Source: JBBSBL01 sp046330255 (GTDB lineage: Bacteria > Actinomycetota > Thermoleophilia > Solirubrobacterales > Solirubrobacteraceae). From it: a stretch of 64,000 bases of DNA. The stretch lies in assembly GCA_046330255.1 (NCBI GenBank), contig JAXLTC010000001.1, forward strand, positions 930,001-994,000, written 5' to 3'. Made by a program: the position numbers and the translations under genes. Shown here one piece after another: positions 19,146-27,306 of this stretch; position 1 is the stretch's first letter; each line of letters opens with the position of its first letter. The notes below the pieces were generated by a model, which did no database searches, was not told the origin of the DNA, and saw nothing but the letters and a program-made list of their open reading frames with translations.

Positions 19146-20912
19146 ATGCGCCGTCTCGCCCTCGCAGCCGCTCTGTCTGCCGTCGCCCTTGCCGCCGTGC
19201 CCGCCACCGCGAGCGCGCACAACCCGTTCGGCCATGCGTGCACGGCGCAGGACGGGGTGCGCTTCTGCCCGACCGTCAACCTCTCGGATCGAGTGCCGAG
19301 TTGGGACGGGACGCCGATCGACGTCGACGTGACGATGCCCGCGCAGGGCGAGGGCCCGTTCCCGGCGATCGTGATGATCCACGGCTGGGGCGGCAACAAG
19401 ACCTCGGACGAGAGCACGACCCCCACCGGCTACGACAACCTCAGCTTCGCCAAGCGCGGGTATCTGGTGATGAACCTGTCGATGCGCGGCTTCGGGCGCT
19501 CGTGCGGGCACTACAAGGGCGTCGACTACAGCACCAGCCCGGGCTGCGCGAAGGGCTGGACGCACCTCGCCGACCAGCGCTACGAGATGCGCGACGTTCA
19601 GTACCTGTTCGGCCTGCTCGCGGACGAGGGGCTGATCCACTGGTCGGTCGCCACGACCGGCGGCTCCTACGGCGGCGGCTCGAGCATGCAGCTCGCCTAC
19701 CTGCGCGACCGCATCCGGCTGCCCGACGGAAGCTTCCGCCGCTGGCGCAGCCCCGACGGCCACCCGATGCGGATCGCCGCCGCGTGGCCGATCGTCCCGT
19801 GGTCGGACCTCGTCAGCGCGCTGGTTCCCAACGGGCGCTTCCTGCCCGATCGGCCGTGGACCGGCTGGCTCAGCCGCTTCCCGATCGGCGTGCCGCTGGA
19901 GAGCTACACGAGCGGCCTCTACTTCTCGGCGCTAACCACCGGTTTCATCGCGCCCGCCGGGGTCGATCCAACCGCGGACATCAGGACCTGGTACGCAGCG
20001 ATGATGGCCGGCGAGCCCTGGTCCTCCCAGGCACGCGCCTACCTGAACGAGATCTACCGCTACCACGGCGCGTTCTCGATTCCCGGCGGCAGGCCGGCGC
20101 CGCTTCTGCTCCAGTCCGGCTGGACCGACGACCTGTTCCCGCCGCGTGAGTCCCTGCGGCCCTACATCACGCTGCGCAAGCGCTTCGGGCGCAACTTCCC
20201 CGTCTCGATGCAGTTCGGCGACCTCGGTCACTCGCGGGGATCGAACCGGGCTAACGCCGTGGCGTATCTGCGCGACCAGGGCAACGCGTTCATCGACCAC
20301 TGGATGCTCGGCACGCCCGGCGGCCCAAGGCCGGGAGCGGTGAGCGCCTTCACGCAGACCTGCCCCGCTCCGACCCCGGCGGAAGGCCCGTTCCAGGCGA
20401 GTTCCTGGAACCGGCTGGCCGACGGCGCAATCAGGTTCGGCGACCGGGCTACGCGCACGATCCCCTCGACCGGCGGCGACCCGGCGCTCGGGAAGGCGTT
20501 CGATCCCATCCTCGGCACCAGCGACGCGTGCAAGACGGTGGCCGCCCAGGTCCCGCCGGGCACCGCGACCTACGACCGCACCAGCCCCGGCGTGCTGATG
20601 CTCGGCCTGCCCGAGGTCCGCGCGCGCATCCGCACCACGGGCGACGGCGGCGAGATCGCCGCACGGCTGTGGGACGTCATGCCCAACGGGCAGATGCGGC
20701 TCGTCAGCCGCGGCATCTACCGGCTGCGCGACAACCAGACCGGACGCATCCGCTTCCAGCTCAACGGCAACGGCTACCGCTTCCCCAAGGGCGACACGAT
20801 CCGCATGGAGCTCGCCCCCAACGACGCGGGTCAGTACCGCAAGAGCAACCTCGCGTTCTCGGTCGACGTCTCGAAGGTGCGGATCACGATTCCGACGCGA
20901 TCGCGCCCGTAG
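19146..20912 (+). CDS. Secreted CocE/NonD (peptidase S15-like) alpha/beta hydrolase
   Basis: 588 residues from ATG. The signal peptide is LALAAALSAVALAAVPATASA. The alpha/beta-hydrolase core has IVMIHGWGGNKTSDE (oxyanion region), MRGFGRSCGHYKGVDY, and the nucleophile elbow TGGSYGGGSS with Ser as probable nucleophile. The candidate acid is in LLLQSGWTDDLFPP and the candidate His in FGDLGHSRGS. The C-terminal 170 residues form the jelly-roll domain typical of X-Pro dipeptidyl-peptidase/CocE proteins (GGEIAARLWDVMPNGQMRLV, GDTIRMELAPND). Substrates in the family range from acyl esters to peptides, so specificity is open. It has its own promoter and Shine-Dalgarno sequence, and ends 4 bp from the convergent cyclase gene. 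Confidence 0.88.
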   Translation: MRRLALAAALSAVALAAVPATASAHNPFGHACTAQDGVRFCPTVNLSDRVPSWDGTPIDVDVTMPAQGEGPFPAIVMIHGWGGNKTSDESTTPTGYDNLSFAKRGYLVMNLSMRGFGRSCGHYKGVDYSTSPGCAKGWTHLADQRYEMRDVQYLFGLLADEGLIHWSVATTGGSYGGGSSMQLAYLRDRIRLPDGSFRRWRSPDGHPMRIAAAWPIVPWSDLVSALVPNGRFLPDRPWTGWLSRFPIGVPLESYTSGLYFSALTTGFIAPAGVDPTADIRTWYAAMMAGEPWSSQARAYLNEIYRYHGAFSIPGGRPAPLLLQSGWTDDLFPPRESLRPYITLRKRFGRNFPVSMQFGDLGHSRGSNRANAVAYLRDQGNAFIDHWMLGTPGGPRPGAVSAFTQTCPAPTPAEGPFQASSWNRLADGAIRFGDRATRTIPSTGGDPALGKAFDPILGTSDACKTVAAQVPPGTATYDRTSPGVLMLGLPEVRARIRTTGDGGEIAARLWDVMPNGQMRLVSRGIYRLRDNQTGRIRFQLNGNGYRFPKGDTIRMELAPNDAGQYRKSNLAFSVDVSKVRITIPTRSRP

Positions 20913-20916
20913 CGCC

Positions 20917-21699
20917 CTACCCCGGCGGCGAGCCGGGCCGGTCCGGCAGGATCGCCACGACCCTGGCCGGGCCGGCGCTGCCGCGCGCGACCTTGAGCGG
21001 GAACGCGGCCACCTCGAACCCGTCCGGAGGCAGGGCGGCCAGGTTCACGAGCCGCTCGATCTGGCAGTAGGCGCGCCCGCACTGGTGCGCGGCCCAGAAG
21101 ACCCCCGGCTCGCCGGCGGCCTTCGCGGCCTCGGCCTGCAGGTGCAGGGGCGCGTCCCAGCCCCAGGCGTCGATGCCCATCAGCCGCACGCCGCGCTCGC
21201 ACAGCCACACGGTCGCCTCCGCGCTCACGCCGGGACCGCGCGCGATGTAGTCGGGCTGCCCGTAGAACGCGTCGCGGCCGGTGTGGACGAGCACCACGTC
21301 GCCGGGACGGAGGTCGTGCCCGATGCGCTCGAGCTCCGCCTCGAGGTCGGCCGCGGCGAGCGCGTCGCCATCGTCGCGGGAGGTCGCGTCGATCACCACG
21401 CCGGGCCCGTGGAACCAGTCCAGCGGCAGCTCGTCGATCGTCGCGGCGGGCTCGCCGCCGATCGTCGAGTTGTAGTGCCAGGGCGCGTCGACGTGGGTGG
21501 TGTTGTGGGTGCCCAGGCGCGTGAAGGTCTCGACCGCCCAGCCCTCGCCGTCGCGCAGCAACTCCCGCCCGATGCCGAGCAGGCTCTCGATGTCGCGCGC
21601 CCCCTGGTCGTGGCCGGCGTACTCGATGTCGGTGCGCAGCAGGTCCGGCAGCTCCGCGGGGCCGGCCTCGATCGTCGCGGAGAGGTCGACGTAGCGCAT
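20917..21699 (-). CDS. Cyclase-family (kynurenine formamidase-like) metal-dependent hydrolase
   Basis: 260 residues from ATG 21697-21699. The family metal-binding motif is present as LGTHNTTHVDAPWHY (HxxxHxDxxxH pattern). YVDLSATIE at the start and VVLVHTGRDAFYGQPDYIARGPG and GIDAWGWDA later fit cyclase (Pfam PF04199) proteins. These hydrolyse formylkynurenine or related amides and lactones using zinc or manganese. The ATG overlaps the stop of the upstream PucR gene (TGATG), so regulator and enzyme are made together. That suggests the regulator responds to the pathway, but no tryptophan-degradation gene is nearby, so the substrate is not assigned. Confidence 0.85.
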   Translation of the reverse strand: MRYVDLSATIEAGPAELPDLLRTDIEYAGHDQGARDIESLLGIGRELLRDGEGWAVETFTRLGTHNTTHVDAPWHYNSTIGGEPAATIDELPLDWFHGPGVVIDATSRDDGDALAAADLEAELERIGHDLRPGDVVLVHTGRDAFYGQPDYIARGPGVSAEATVWLCERGVRLMGIDAWGWDAPLHLQAEAAKAAGEPGVFWAAHQCGRAYCQIERLVNLAALPPDGFEVAAFPLKVARGSAGPARVVAILPDRPGSPPG

Positions 21700-22940
21700 C
21701 AGGAGCGCCCCGGCGTCCGCTCACGGCCGACCCGGCCGGCCTCGGCGCCGTGCTCGGTCGCGGGGCCGCGCGGCGCGGCGATGCCCAGCACGCGCATCGC
21801 CTTCAGGCCGAGCGAGAGCTTCTCGCGACCGTCCGTCGAGCCGACGTCCAGGCCGGACAGCTCGCGCGCGCGCTCGAGCCGGTAGCGAACGGTGTGGCGG
21901 TGCGTGAAGAGCTTGGCCGCCGTCGCCTGGACGTTGCCGTCGCACTCCAGGAACGTCTCGAGCGTTCCCACGAGGTTCGTCTCGTACTGCTCGTCGTAGG
22001 CGATCAGCGGCTCGACGGTGTCGGAGTAGAACCCGCGCAGCTCCGACGGGTCCTCGCTCATCGCCCCCAGCAGCAGGCGGTAGGCGCCCGTGTCCTCGAA
22101 CGCGAGCAGCGTCCGCGCCTCGTCGCCCTCGACGACGTTGGCGGCGAGCAGAGCCTCCTTCGCGGCGCGCGCGAGGCCGGCCGGGTCGGCCGCGTGACGG
22201 CTGCGCCCCAGCGCGAACGAGAACCCGTGAAGGCCGGCCTCCAGCTCCCGCCGGACGGTCTCGGCGACGCGCCTGCCCGCCTCGCCGTCCGCATCCGGCA
22301 CGACGATCGCGAGCTCCCCGGCGTCCTCGGGCGCGGGCGACACCAGCGTTCCGGGGACCGCGGAGCGCGCGCCGCGCTCGGCGACCGCGAGCAGCCGCGG
22401 GCGCCAGTCCTCCTCGACCGGCACGCGCGGATGGGCGCGCGCGACCACGACGCTGATGCCGTGGGCGAGATCCAGCCCGAGCTCCTCGCCGCGGGCCACC
22501 AGATCCGCTCGCCCGGCGACCTCGCCCGCCATCGCCGCCCGCAGGAACGCGGTGGTGGCCTCCGCGGAGGCGCGCTCCGGGGCGCGCAGGCGCTCGACCT
22601 CCGAGGCCACGAGCGTCGTCACCAGTCGCTGCACCGCCACCTCGGGCTCGCCCTCGCGCGCCCGCATCCGCAACTGCCCCACGACGGTCTCGGCGACGCG
22701 CAGGTCGATCGCGCGCACGTCGTCGCCGTCGCGCATCAGGGAGCGCTCGTCGGCCGGGCTGCGGGCCGCGACCGCGAGCACCGACCCGGCGCGGTCGATC
22801 AGGACGAGGCTCGCGTCGAGCGCGCGGCCGGCCGCGCGGACGATCTCGGGCAGCCCGGCGCCGTCCTCGACGGCCGCGGTGACCGCGTCGAGCGCGTCCA
22901 AATCGGTCGCCTGAGTGCGGGGCCCGGTGTGCGGGGGCAT
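21699..22940 (-). CDS. PucR/CdaR-type transcriptional regulator
   Basis: 413 residues from ATG 22938-22940. The C-terminal HTH_30 (PucR_C) domain is unmistakable: LETFLECDGNVQATAAKLFTHRHTVRYRLERARELSG (about 340-376). The middle region (about 170-310) resembles the CdaR GGDEF-like domain, including ISVVVARAHPRV and GRSRHAADPAGLARAAKEAL. The N-terminal 150 residues have a GAF-like pattern (LVLIDRAGSVLAVAARSP). Such regulators usually activate catabolic genes in response to a metabolite. It is coupled to the cyclase-family gene downstream. A TAGACT box 8 bases before the ATG indicates a leaderless start. Confidence 0.92.
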   Translation of the reverse strand: MPPHTGPRTQATDLDALDAVTAAVEDGAGLPEIVRAAGRALDASLVLIDRAGSVLAVAARSPADERSLMRDGDDVRAIDLRVAETVVGQLRMRAREGEPEVAVQRLVTTLVASEVERLRAPERASAEATTAFLRAAMAGEVAGRADLVARGEELGLDLAHGISVVVARAHPRVPVEEDWRPRLLAVAERGARSAVPGTLVSPAPEDAGELAIVVPDADGEAGRRVAETVRRELEAGLHGFSFALGRSRHAADPAGLARAAKEALLAANVVEGDEARTLLAFEDTGAYRLLLGAMSEDPSELRGFYSDTVEPLIAYDEQYETNLVGTLETFLECDGNVQATAAKLFTHRHTVRYRLERARELSGLDVGSTDGREKLSLGLKAMRVLGIAAPRGPATEHGAEAGRVGRERTPGRS

Positions 22941-22948
22941 CGAGCCCG

Positions 22949-22954
22949 AGTCTA
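22949..22954 (-). promoter_or_regulatory. -10-like box for the PucR-cyclase operon
   Basis: TAGACT, 8 bases between the box and the ATG. There is no Shine-Dalgarno sequence. Confidence 0.5.
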
Positions 22955-22990
22955 GGGCCGCCGCCGCGCGCGGACACGGCGGCGGGGCGC

Positions 22991-23215
22991 TCAGCCGAAT
23001 ACGCGCGGCCAGTAGTAGATGACCGCGCCACCCGCGGCGAGGCCGATGACGATCAACGTCGCGAGCACGTAGAGGGAGAGGAACCCGGCGGCCATCCGCT
23101 CCCACAGGCGCGAGTAGGACTGGATCGCCGGGACCGCGATCAGCCACGCGAACGCGGCGAGCCCGAAGACGGCCGCGCAGGCGAGCACGAGATGGGTGAT
23201 GGCCGTGTTGCTCAC
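22991..23215 (-). CDS. Small two-helix membrane protein
   Basis: 74 residues from GTG 23213-23215. Two hydrophobic segments (LVLACAAVFGLAAFAWLIAVP and FLSLYVLATLIVIGLAAGGAVI) flank a short polar loop, QSYSRLWERM. It overlaps the DedA/PAP2 stop by 4 bases, so it is translated with that gene and may be a partner of it. I do not recognise the family; small proteins with this layout occur next to PAP2 genes in actinobacteria. It is the last gene of the metG operon. Confidence 0.7.
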   Translation of the reverse strand: MSNTAITHLVLACAAVFGLAAFAWLIAVPAIQSYSRLWERMAAGFLSLYVLATLIVIGLAAGGAVIYYWPRVFG

Positions 23216-24777
23216 GCCGTGAGGCGGCGATTGTTGCGCACGAAGGCGACGACGAGCGCCACGATCGCGCAGCCCGCGTAGGCCGCGGCGGCAAGGCCCC
23301 ACCCGCCCAGCACGTCGGAGAGCCAGTGCACGTCGAGGTACACGCGGGAGAGCCCGATGAGCGCTGCCACCACGATCGCGACGACGATCGTCGCCGCCTG
23401 CGCGGCGAGACCGGGAACGGCGTGGCGCAGCGCCACGGCCACCGCCACGAACGCGATCGAGTGCACGGCGTGCCCGGACGGGTACGCGAAGCCGAGCGCG
23501 TCCACCAGGGGGTCGGGCGGCCGCTCTCGCGCGAAGGCCTCCTTGGCCAGCGGCGAAAGGCCGAACGCGAGCGCCGTGCCGGCGCCCAGCGCCCACGCCT
23601 CCAGCGCGTGTCGCCGCGCGCCGAGCCACACGACGGCGATCGCGGCGACCGGCAGGGCCACGTAGAGAGCGCCGAGCGTGGAGACCGCGATCGCGAGGTC
23701 GATGCCCCAGCCGGTGCGCAGCTTCCCGGCGATGTCCGCCGCGAGCGTGTCGCCGACCGGCGTGCGCCCCTCGGCGAGCGCCACCCCGTAGGCGACGAAC
23801 GCGAACAGCCCGACGCCGCCGACCGCGAGCAGCGTCGTCAGCTCGAGCCCCAGGTCCCCGGGCGTCAGCCGCTCCCAGGCAAACCTCGCCGGGCGCTCGA
23901 GTGCCCTGCCCACCGGAACCAGCGCGCGATACCACGCGAGGCGGGCCGCGCGCACGAACGGGCGCATCAGCGGCCGGCGCTCCCACGCGTCGAGGATCGA
24001 GCCGAGTCGCGCCCGGTTGTCGGCGACGCGCAACCAGCGGTAGAGGACCACCGCGCCGACCGCGAAGGCGGCGGCTGCGCCGAACGCCAGCGCGCCCCGC
24101 TTGGCGAACGAGAGCAACTGGTCGAACGACTTCCAGAAGACGTAGCCGAGGACGCTGAACGTCGTCGCCCAGAGTCCCGCCGCGATCACGTCGTAGGGGA
24201 GGAAGCGGCGGAACGGCATGCGCGACGCGCCGGCGACGAACGGGGCGAGCGCGCGCACGAGTCCGATGAAGCGGCCGATCAGGATCGTGGGGCCGCCGTG
24301 GCGGTCGAAGAAGCCCTCGACCTGGGCGAGACGCGCCTCGGTGATCTGGAGCCGGCGGCCGTGGCGCAGCAGGAAGTCGCGTCCGAGTCGCTGGCCCATC
24401 CAGTAGGAGGCGACGTCGCCGGCGACCGCCGCCGCCCAGACGATCGCGATCAGCACGAACAGGTTGATCTCCCCCTGGCCGGCCACGAGGCCGCCGACCA
24501 TCACGGCGCTCTCGCCCGGCGCCACGAGACCGACGAACGCGCCCGTCTCCAGGAACGCGAGCGCGCCGACGAGCAGGTAGGTCCACGCTCCCAGCGCCTC
24601 CCCGACCTTGCGGATGACCTCCTCCAGGTTCGGCGGCTCGACGAGTCCGCTGCCGTAGACCGCGAACCCGGCGATCACCAGCAGCGAGACGATGCGGCCC
24701 TCCCAGCCCAGGCGCCGCCAGCGCCAGGCCAGCAGCCCCGCGCCGATGACGGCGACCGCGATCGGGAAGGGCTTCAC
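23212..24777 (-). CDS. DedA-PAP2 fusion membrane protein
   Basis: 521 residues from GTG 24775-24777. The N-terminal half is a DedA/SNARE-associated (VTT) domain: FLETGAFVGLVAPGESAVMVGG, then GRFIGLVRALAPFVAGASRMPFRRFL, a typical signature. The C-terminal half is a PAP2 phosphatase with all three motifs: KEAFARERPPD, YPSGHAVHS, and SRVYLDVHWLSDVLGG. At least ten hydrophobic segments are visible. DedA proteins act as lipid scramblases or in undecaprenyl-phosphate recycling, and PAP2 enzymes remove phosphate from lipid pyrophosphates. A fused protein could dephosphorylate and flip a polyprenyl carrier (inference). Coupling to ispE by a 4-base overlap supports an isoprenoid-lipid role. Similar fusions are known (LssY-type). 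Confidence 0.92.
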   Translation of the reverse strand: MKPFPIAVAVIGAGLLAWRWRRLGWEGRIVSLLVIAGFAVYGSGLVEPPNLEEVIRKVGEALGAWTYLLVGALAFLETGAFVGLVAPGESAVMVGGLVAGQGEINLFVLIAIVWAAAVAGDVASYWMGQRLGRDFLLRHGRRLQITEARLAQVEGFFDRHGGPTILIGRFIGLVRALAPFVAGASRMPFRRFLPYDVIAAGLWATTFSVLGYVFWKSFDQLLSFAKRGALAFGAAAAFAVGAVVLYRWLRVADNRARLGSILDAWERRPLMRPFVRAARLAWYRALVPVGRALERPARFAWERLTPGDLGLELTTLLAVGGVGLFAFVAYGVALAEGRTPVGDTLAADIAGKLRTGWGIDLAIAVSTLGALYVALPVAAIAVVWLGARRHALEAWALGAGTALAFGLSPLAKEAFARERPPDPLVDALGFAYPSGHAVHSIAFVAVAVALRHAVPGLAAQAATIVVAIVVAALIGLSRVYLDVHWLSDVLGGWGLAAAAYAGCAIVALVVAFVRNNRRLTA

Positions 24778-25706
24778 CGGTCTTCGGCCCCTTCCGTCCG
24801 GGGCCTCGCCCACTCCGGCGACACGGGCGCGCAGGCGATCGGCGCGGGCTCGCGGCCGGCGAGCACGCGCGCGGCATCCCGGGCTCGCCGCTCGCCGTCG
24901 GCGCCGAGGAACAGGCCGAACACGGTCGGGCCCGAGCCACTCAGGAGCGCATGGTCGGCCCCCGCCTCGCGCGCTTCCTCGAGCGCCGGCCCGATCGCGG
25001 GGCAGAGCTCGATCGCCGGCGCCTGGAGATCGTTGCGCAGCAGCTCGGCCGGGGGCATCGCCCCGCTCTCGCAGGCCCGGGCGAGGCGCGTGGCGAGCTC
25101 CGCGAACGCCGCCGGCTCGCGCGCCGCACCCGAGCGGTCGGCGCGGGCAAAGACCTCGGCGGTCGACAGCCGCTCGCGGGACGGCAAGACGAGGACGCCG
25201 TGCGCGGGCAGCGCCGGCAGTGGCCGCACGTCCTCCCCGGCGCCGAGCACCAGCGCGGGGCCCGGGTCCAGAAGGGCCGGCACATCCGCCCCGAGCCCGA
25301 ACGCGGCGGCTGCGAGCGCCGCGTGCTCGGCCGGCACGAGCATGTGGAGCGGTCGCCCCGCCGCGTGCCCGGCGAGCCGAAGCGCAGCCGCGGCGTCGGA
25401 GGAGCCGCCTCCCATCCCCGCCGCCACCGGGACGCGCTTGTCGATCGCGAGGCGCACCGGCGGCCCGTCCCATCCGGTCAGCGCGCGGTAGGCCTCCAGC
25501 GCGCGCGTCGCCAGGTTGACGCCCTCGACGCCCTCGCAGCTCACGACGTCGCGCTCCTCGCCCTCGCCCGCCGGCGCCAGCACCACCTCGTCGGCCAGCG
25601 AAAGCGGCTCCAGCAGCGAGGCCAGCTCGTGACGGCCGTCGGAACGTGGCGGTCCGACCAGCAGGCCGAGGTTCACCTTGCCCGGCGCCCGGGCCGCGAG
25701 CCTCAC
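24774..25706 (-). CDS. ispE: 4-diphosphocytidyl-2-C-methyl-D-erythritol kinase
   Basis: 310 residues from GTG 25704-25706. IspE phosphorylates CDP-methylerythritol in the MEP isoprenoid pathway. GHMP-kinase features: APGKVNLGLLVGPPRSDGRH at the start, the ATP loop PVAAGMGGGSSDAAAALRLA near 95-115, GADVPALLDPGPALVLGAGE, RNDLQAPAIELCP, and a C-terminal LLSGSGPTVFGLF. Catalytic Lys and Asp sit in their usual places. The GTG overlaps the ksgA stop by 4 bases, the classic ksgA-ispE order. Confidence 0.96.
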   Translation of the reverse strand: MRLAARAPGKVNLGLLVGPPRSDGRHELASLLEPLSLADEVVLAPAGEGEERDVVSCEGVEGVNLATRALEAYRALTGWDGPPVRLAIDKRVPVAAGMGGGSSDAAAALRLAGHAAGRPLHMLVPAEHAALAAAAFGLGADVPALLDPGPALVLGAGEDVRPLPALPAHGVLVLPSRERLSTAEVFARADRSGAAREPAAFAELATRLARACESGAMPPAELLRNDLQAPAIELCPAIGPALEEAREAGADHALLSGSGPTVFGLFLGADGERRARDAARVLAGREPAPIACAPVSPEWARPRTEGAEDR

Positions 25707-26560
25707 CCGCCCAGCTCTCCGGCCAGCGCCGCGAACTGGTCGGGGGAGAGCCGCTCGGCCCGCACGCCGGGCTCGAGGCCGAGCCGCTCGAGCGCGGCGC
25801 GCGCGCGATCGCGTGCGCCCGGCTCGGCGTCCGGAGCGAGCGCCAACGAGCCCGCGAGCGCCTTGCGGCGGTGCGCGAACGCGGCGCGCACGAGCGCGCG
25901 GATCTCCGGCGTGGGCGCCGGCGCGCGCCGGCGGAGGCCGATCAGAACGGAGTCGACGTTGGGCGCCGGCACGAACACCGTGCGCGCCACCGGGCGAAGC
26001 ACCCGGACCTCGCACGAGAGCTGGGCGAGCACCGACGGAACGCCGTAGGCGGCCGACCCGGGCGCGGCCGCGAGGCGCTCGCCCACCTCGCGCTGGACCA
26101 TCGCCACCCACGTGCGCGCGCCGGGGAGCTCGGCGATCGTGCGCAGGATCGCGGTGGCGGCGATCCCGTACGGCAGGTTCGCGACGACCTTCGCCGGGGC
26201 CGGGCGCAGCGCGCGGAGGTCGAGCTCGAGCGCGTCGGCCATGTGCAGCGTCACGTTCGGGAACGGCTCGATCGCCTCGCGCAGCGCCGGCTCGAGCCGC
26301 CCGTCGACCTCGACCACGTGCACGTGCGCCACCAGCGCCGCCAGGTGCTCGCTGAGCACGCCCAGGCCGCCGCCGATCTCGAGCACCACGTCCGCGGAGT
26401 CCAGCTCCGCCGCGCGCGAGATGACGCCGAGCAGGTTCGAGTCCGCGAGGAAGTTCTGCCCGAGGTCGCGATCGGGACGAACGCCGTGCTCGCGCATGCG
26501 CCTCAGCGACGGCTGCGACGGGGAGCCCGAGCGGCCGGTGCCGCGCGCGCTTCCGCTCAC
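25703..26560 (-). CDS. ksgA: 16S rRNA (adenine1518-N6/adenine1519-N6)-dimethyltransferase
   Basis: 285 residues if GTG 26558-26560 is used, which gives a 4-base overlap with the tatD stop. An internal ATG at 26495-26497 would give 264 residues and start nearer to the conserved core. KsgA dimethylates two adenines in helix 45 of 16S rRNA and acts as a late assembly checkpoint. Motifs: DRDLGQNFLADSNLL, the SAM-binding LEIGGGLGVLSEHLA, VVEVDGRLEPAL, the catalytic NLPYGIA, and VQREVGERLAA. The C-terminal domain has AFAHRRKALAGSLA. The extra N-terminal residues are Ser/Gly/Arg-rich and probably disordered. Confidence 0.95.
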   Translation of the reverse strand: MSGSARGTGRSGSPSQPSLRRMREHGVRPDRDLGQNFLADSNLLGVISRAAELDSADVVLEIGGGLGVLSEHLAALVAHVHVVEVDGRLEPALREAIEPFPNVTLHMADALELDLRALRPAPAKVVANLPYGIAATAILRTIAELPGARTWVAMVQREVGERLAAAPGSAAYGVPSVLAQLSCEVRVLRPVARTVFVPAPNVDSVLIGLRRRAPAPTPEIRALVRAAFAHRRKALAGSLALAPDAEPGARDRARAALERLGLEPGVRAERLSPDQFAALAGELGG

Positions 26561-27306
26561 CACCCGTAGGCCTCGGCGGCGCTGCGCTCGACCGCGGCCT
26601 CGAACGCCTGGTACGAGGCGCCGCGCTCCGCCGCGAGCGCCTCGGCGGTCAGCACCACGTTCGCGGGCCGGTTGCGCTCGCGGCGCACGGCCTGGGGCGA
26701 GAGGTACGGCGCGTCGGTCTCGACCAGCAGGCGCTCCTCGGGCGCGCGCCTGGCGGCATCGCGCAGCGCCTGCGCCGACGGGTAGGTCGCGTTGCCCGCG
26801 AACGAGAGCCACCACCCGCGCTCGAGGATCTCGTCCAGGTCCTCGACGAGCGAGAAGCAGTGGAGCACCACCTTCAGCCCGTCCGCCTCGGAGCGCAGGA
26901 TCGCCATGGTCTCGCCGGCGGCCTCCCGCGTGTGGATCACCAGCGCCTTGCCGGTCTCGCGCGCCAGGCCGATCTGGGCGCGGAACGCGCGCTCCTGGTC
27001 GGCGCGCGGCGCGCGGTGGCGGAAGAAGTCCAGGCCGGTCTCGCCGATCGCGACGCAGCGCTCGTGCGCCGCGAGCGCCTCGAGCTCGGCGAGGTCGGCG
27101 TCGTCGAAGCCCGTCGCGGCGCTCGGGTGGCGGCCGATCGCCGCGTAGACCTGGGGGAAGTCCTCGGCGAGCGCGAGCGCGGTCCGGCACGAGGCGCCGT
27201 CGGTTCCGACCGTGAGCATGCGCCGCACGCCCTGGCGCTCCGCCTCCGCGACCAGCTCCGCGGGGGGCTCGCGGCAGGCGTCGAGATGGGTGTGGGCGTC
27301 GATCAT
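26557..27306 (-). CDS. tatD: TatD-family metal-dependent deoxyribonuclease
   Basis: 249 residues from ATG 27304-27306. TIM-barrel TatD nuclease with the expected metal ligands: MIDAHTHLDAC (HxH), AIGETGLDFFR (Glu), VIHTREA, LHCFSLVEDL, and LVETDAPYLSP (Asp). TatD enzymes are 3'-5' exonucleases on single-stranded DNA and RNA. The ATG overlaps the metG stop by 4 bases and the downstream ksgA GTG overlaps its own stop, matching the conserved metG-tatD-ksgA-ispE order. Length is typical. Confidence 0.95.
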   Translation of the reverse strand: MIDAHTHLDACREPPAELVAEAERQGVRRMLTVGTDGASCRTALALAEDFPQVYAAIGRHPSAATGFDDADLAELEALAAHERCVAIGETGLDFFRHRAPRADQERAFRAQIGLARETGKALVIHTREAAGETMAILRSEADGLKVVLHCFSLVEDLDEILERGWWLSFAGNATYPSAQALRDAARRAPEERLLVETDAPYLSPQAVRRERNRPANVVLTAEALAAERGASYQAFEAAVERSAAEAYGW

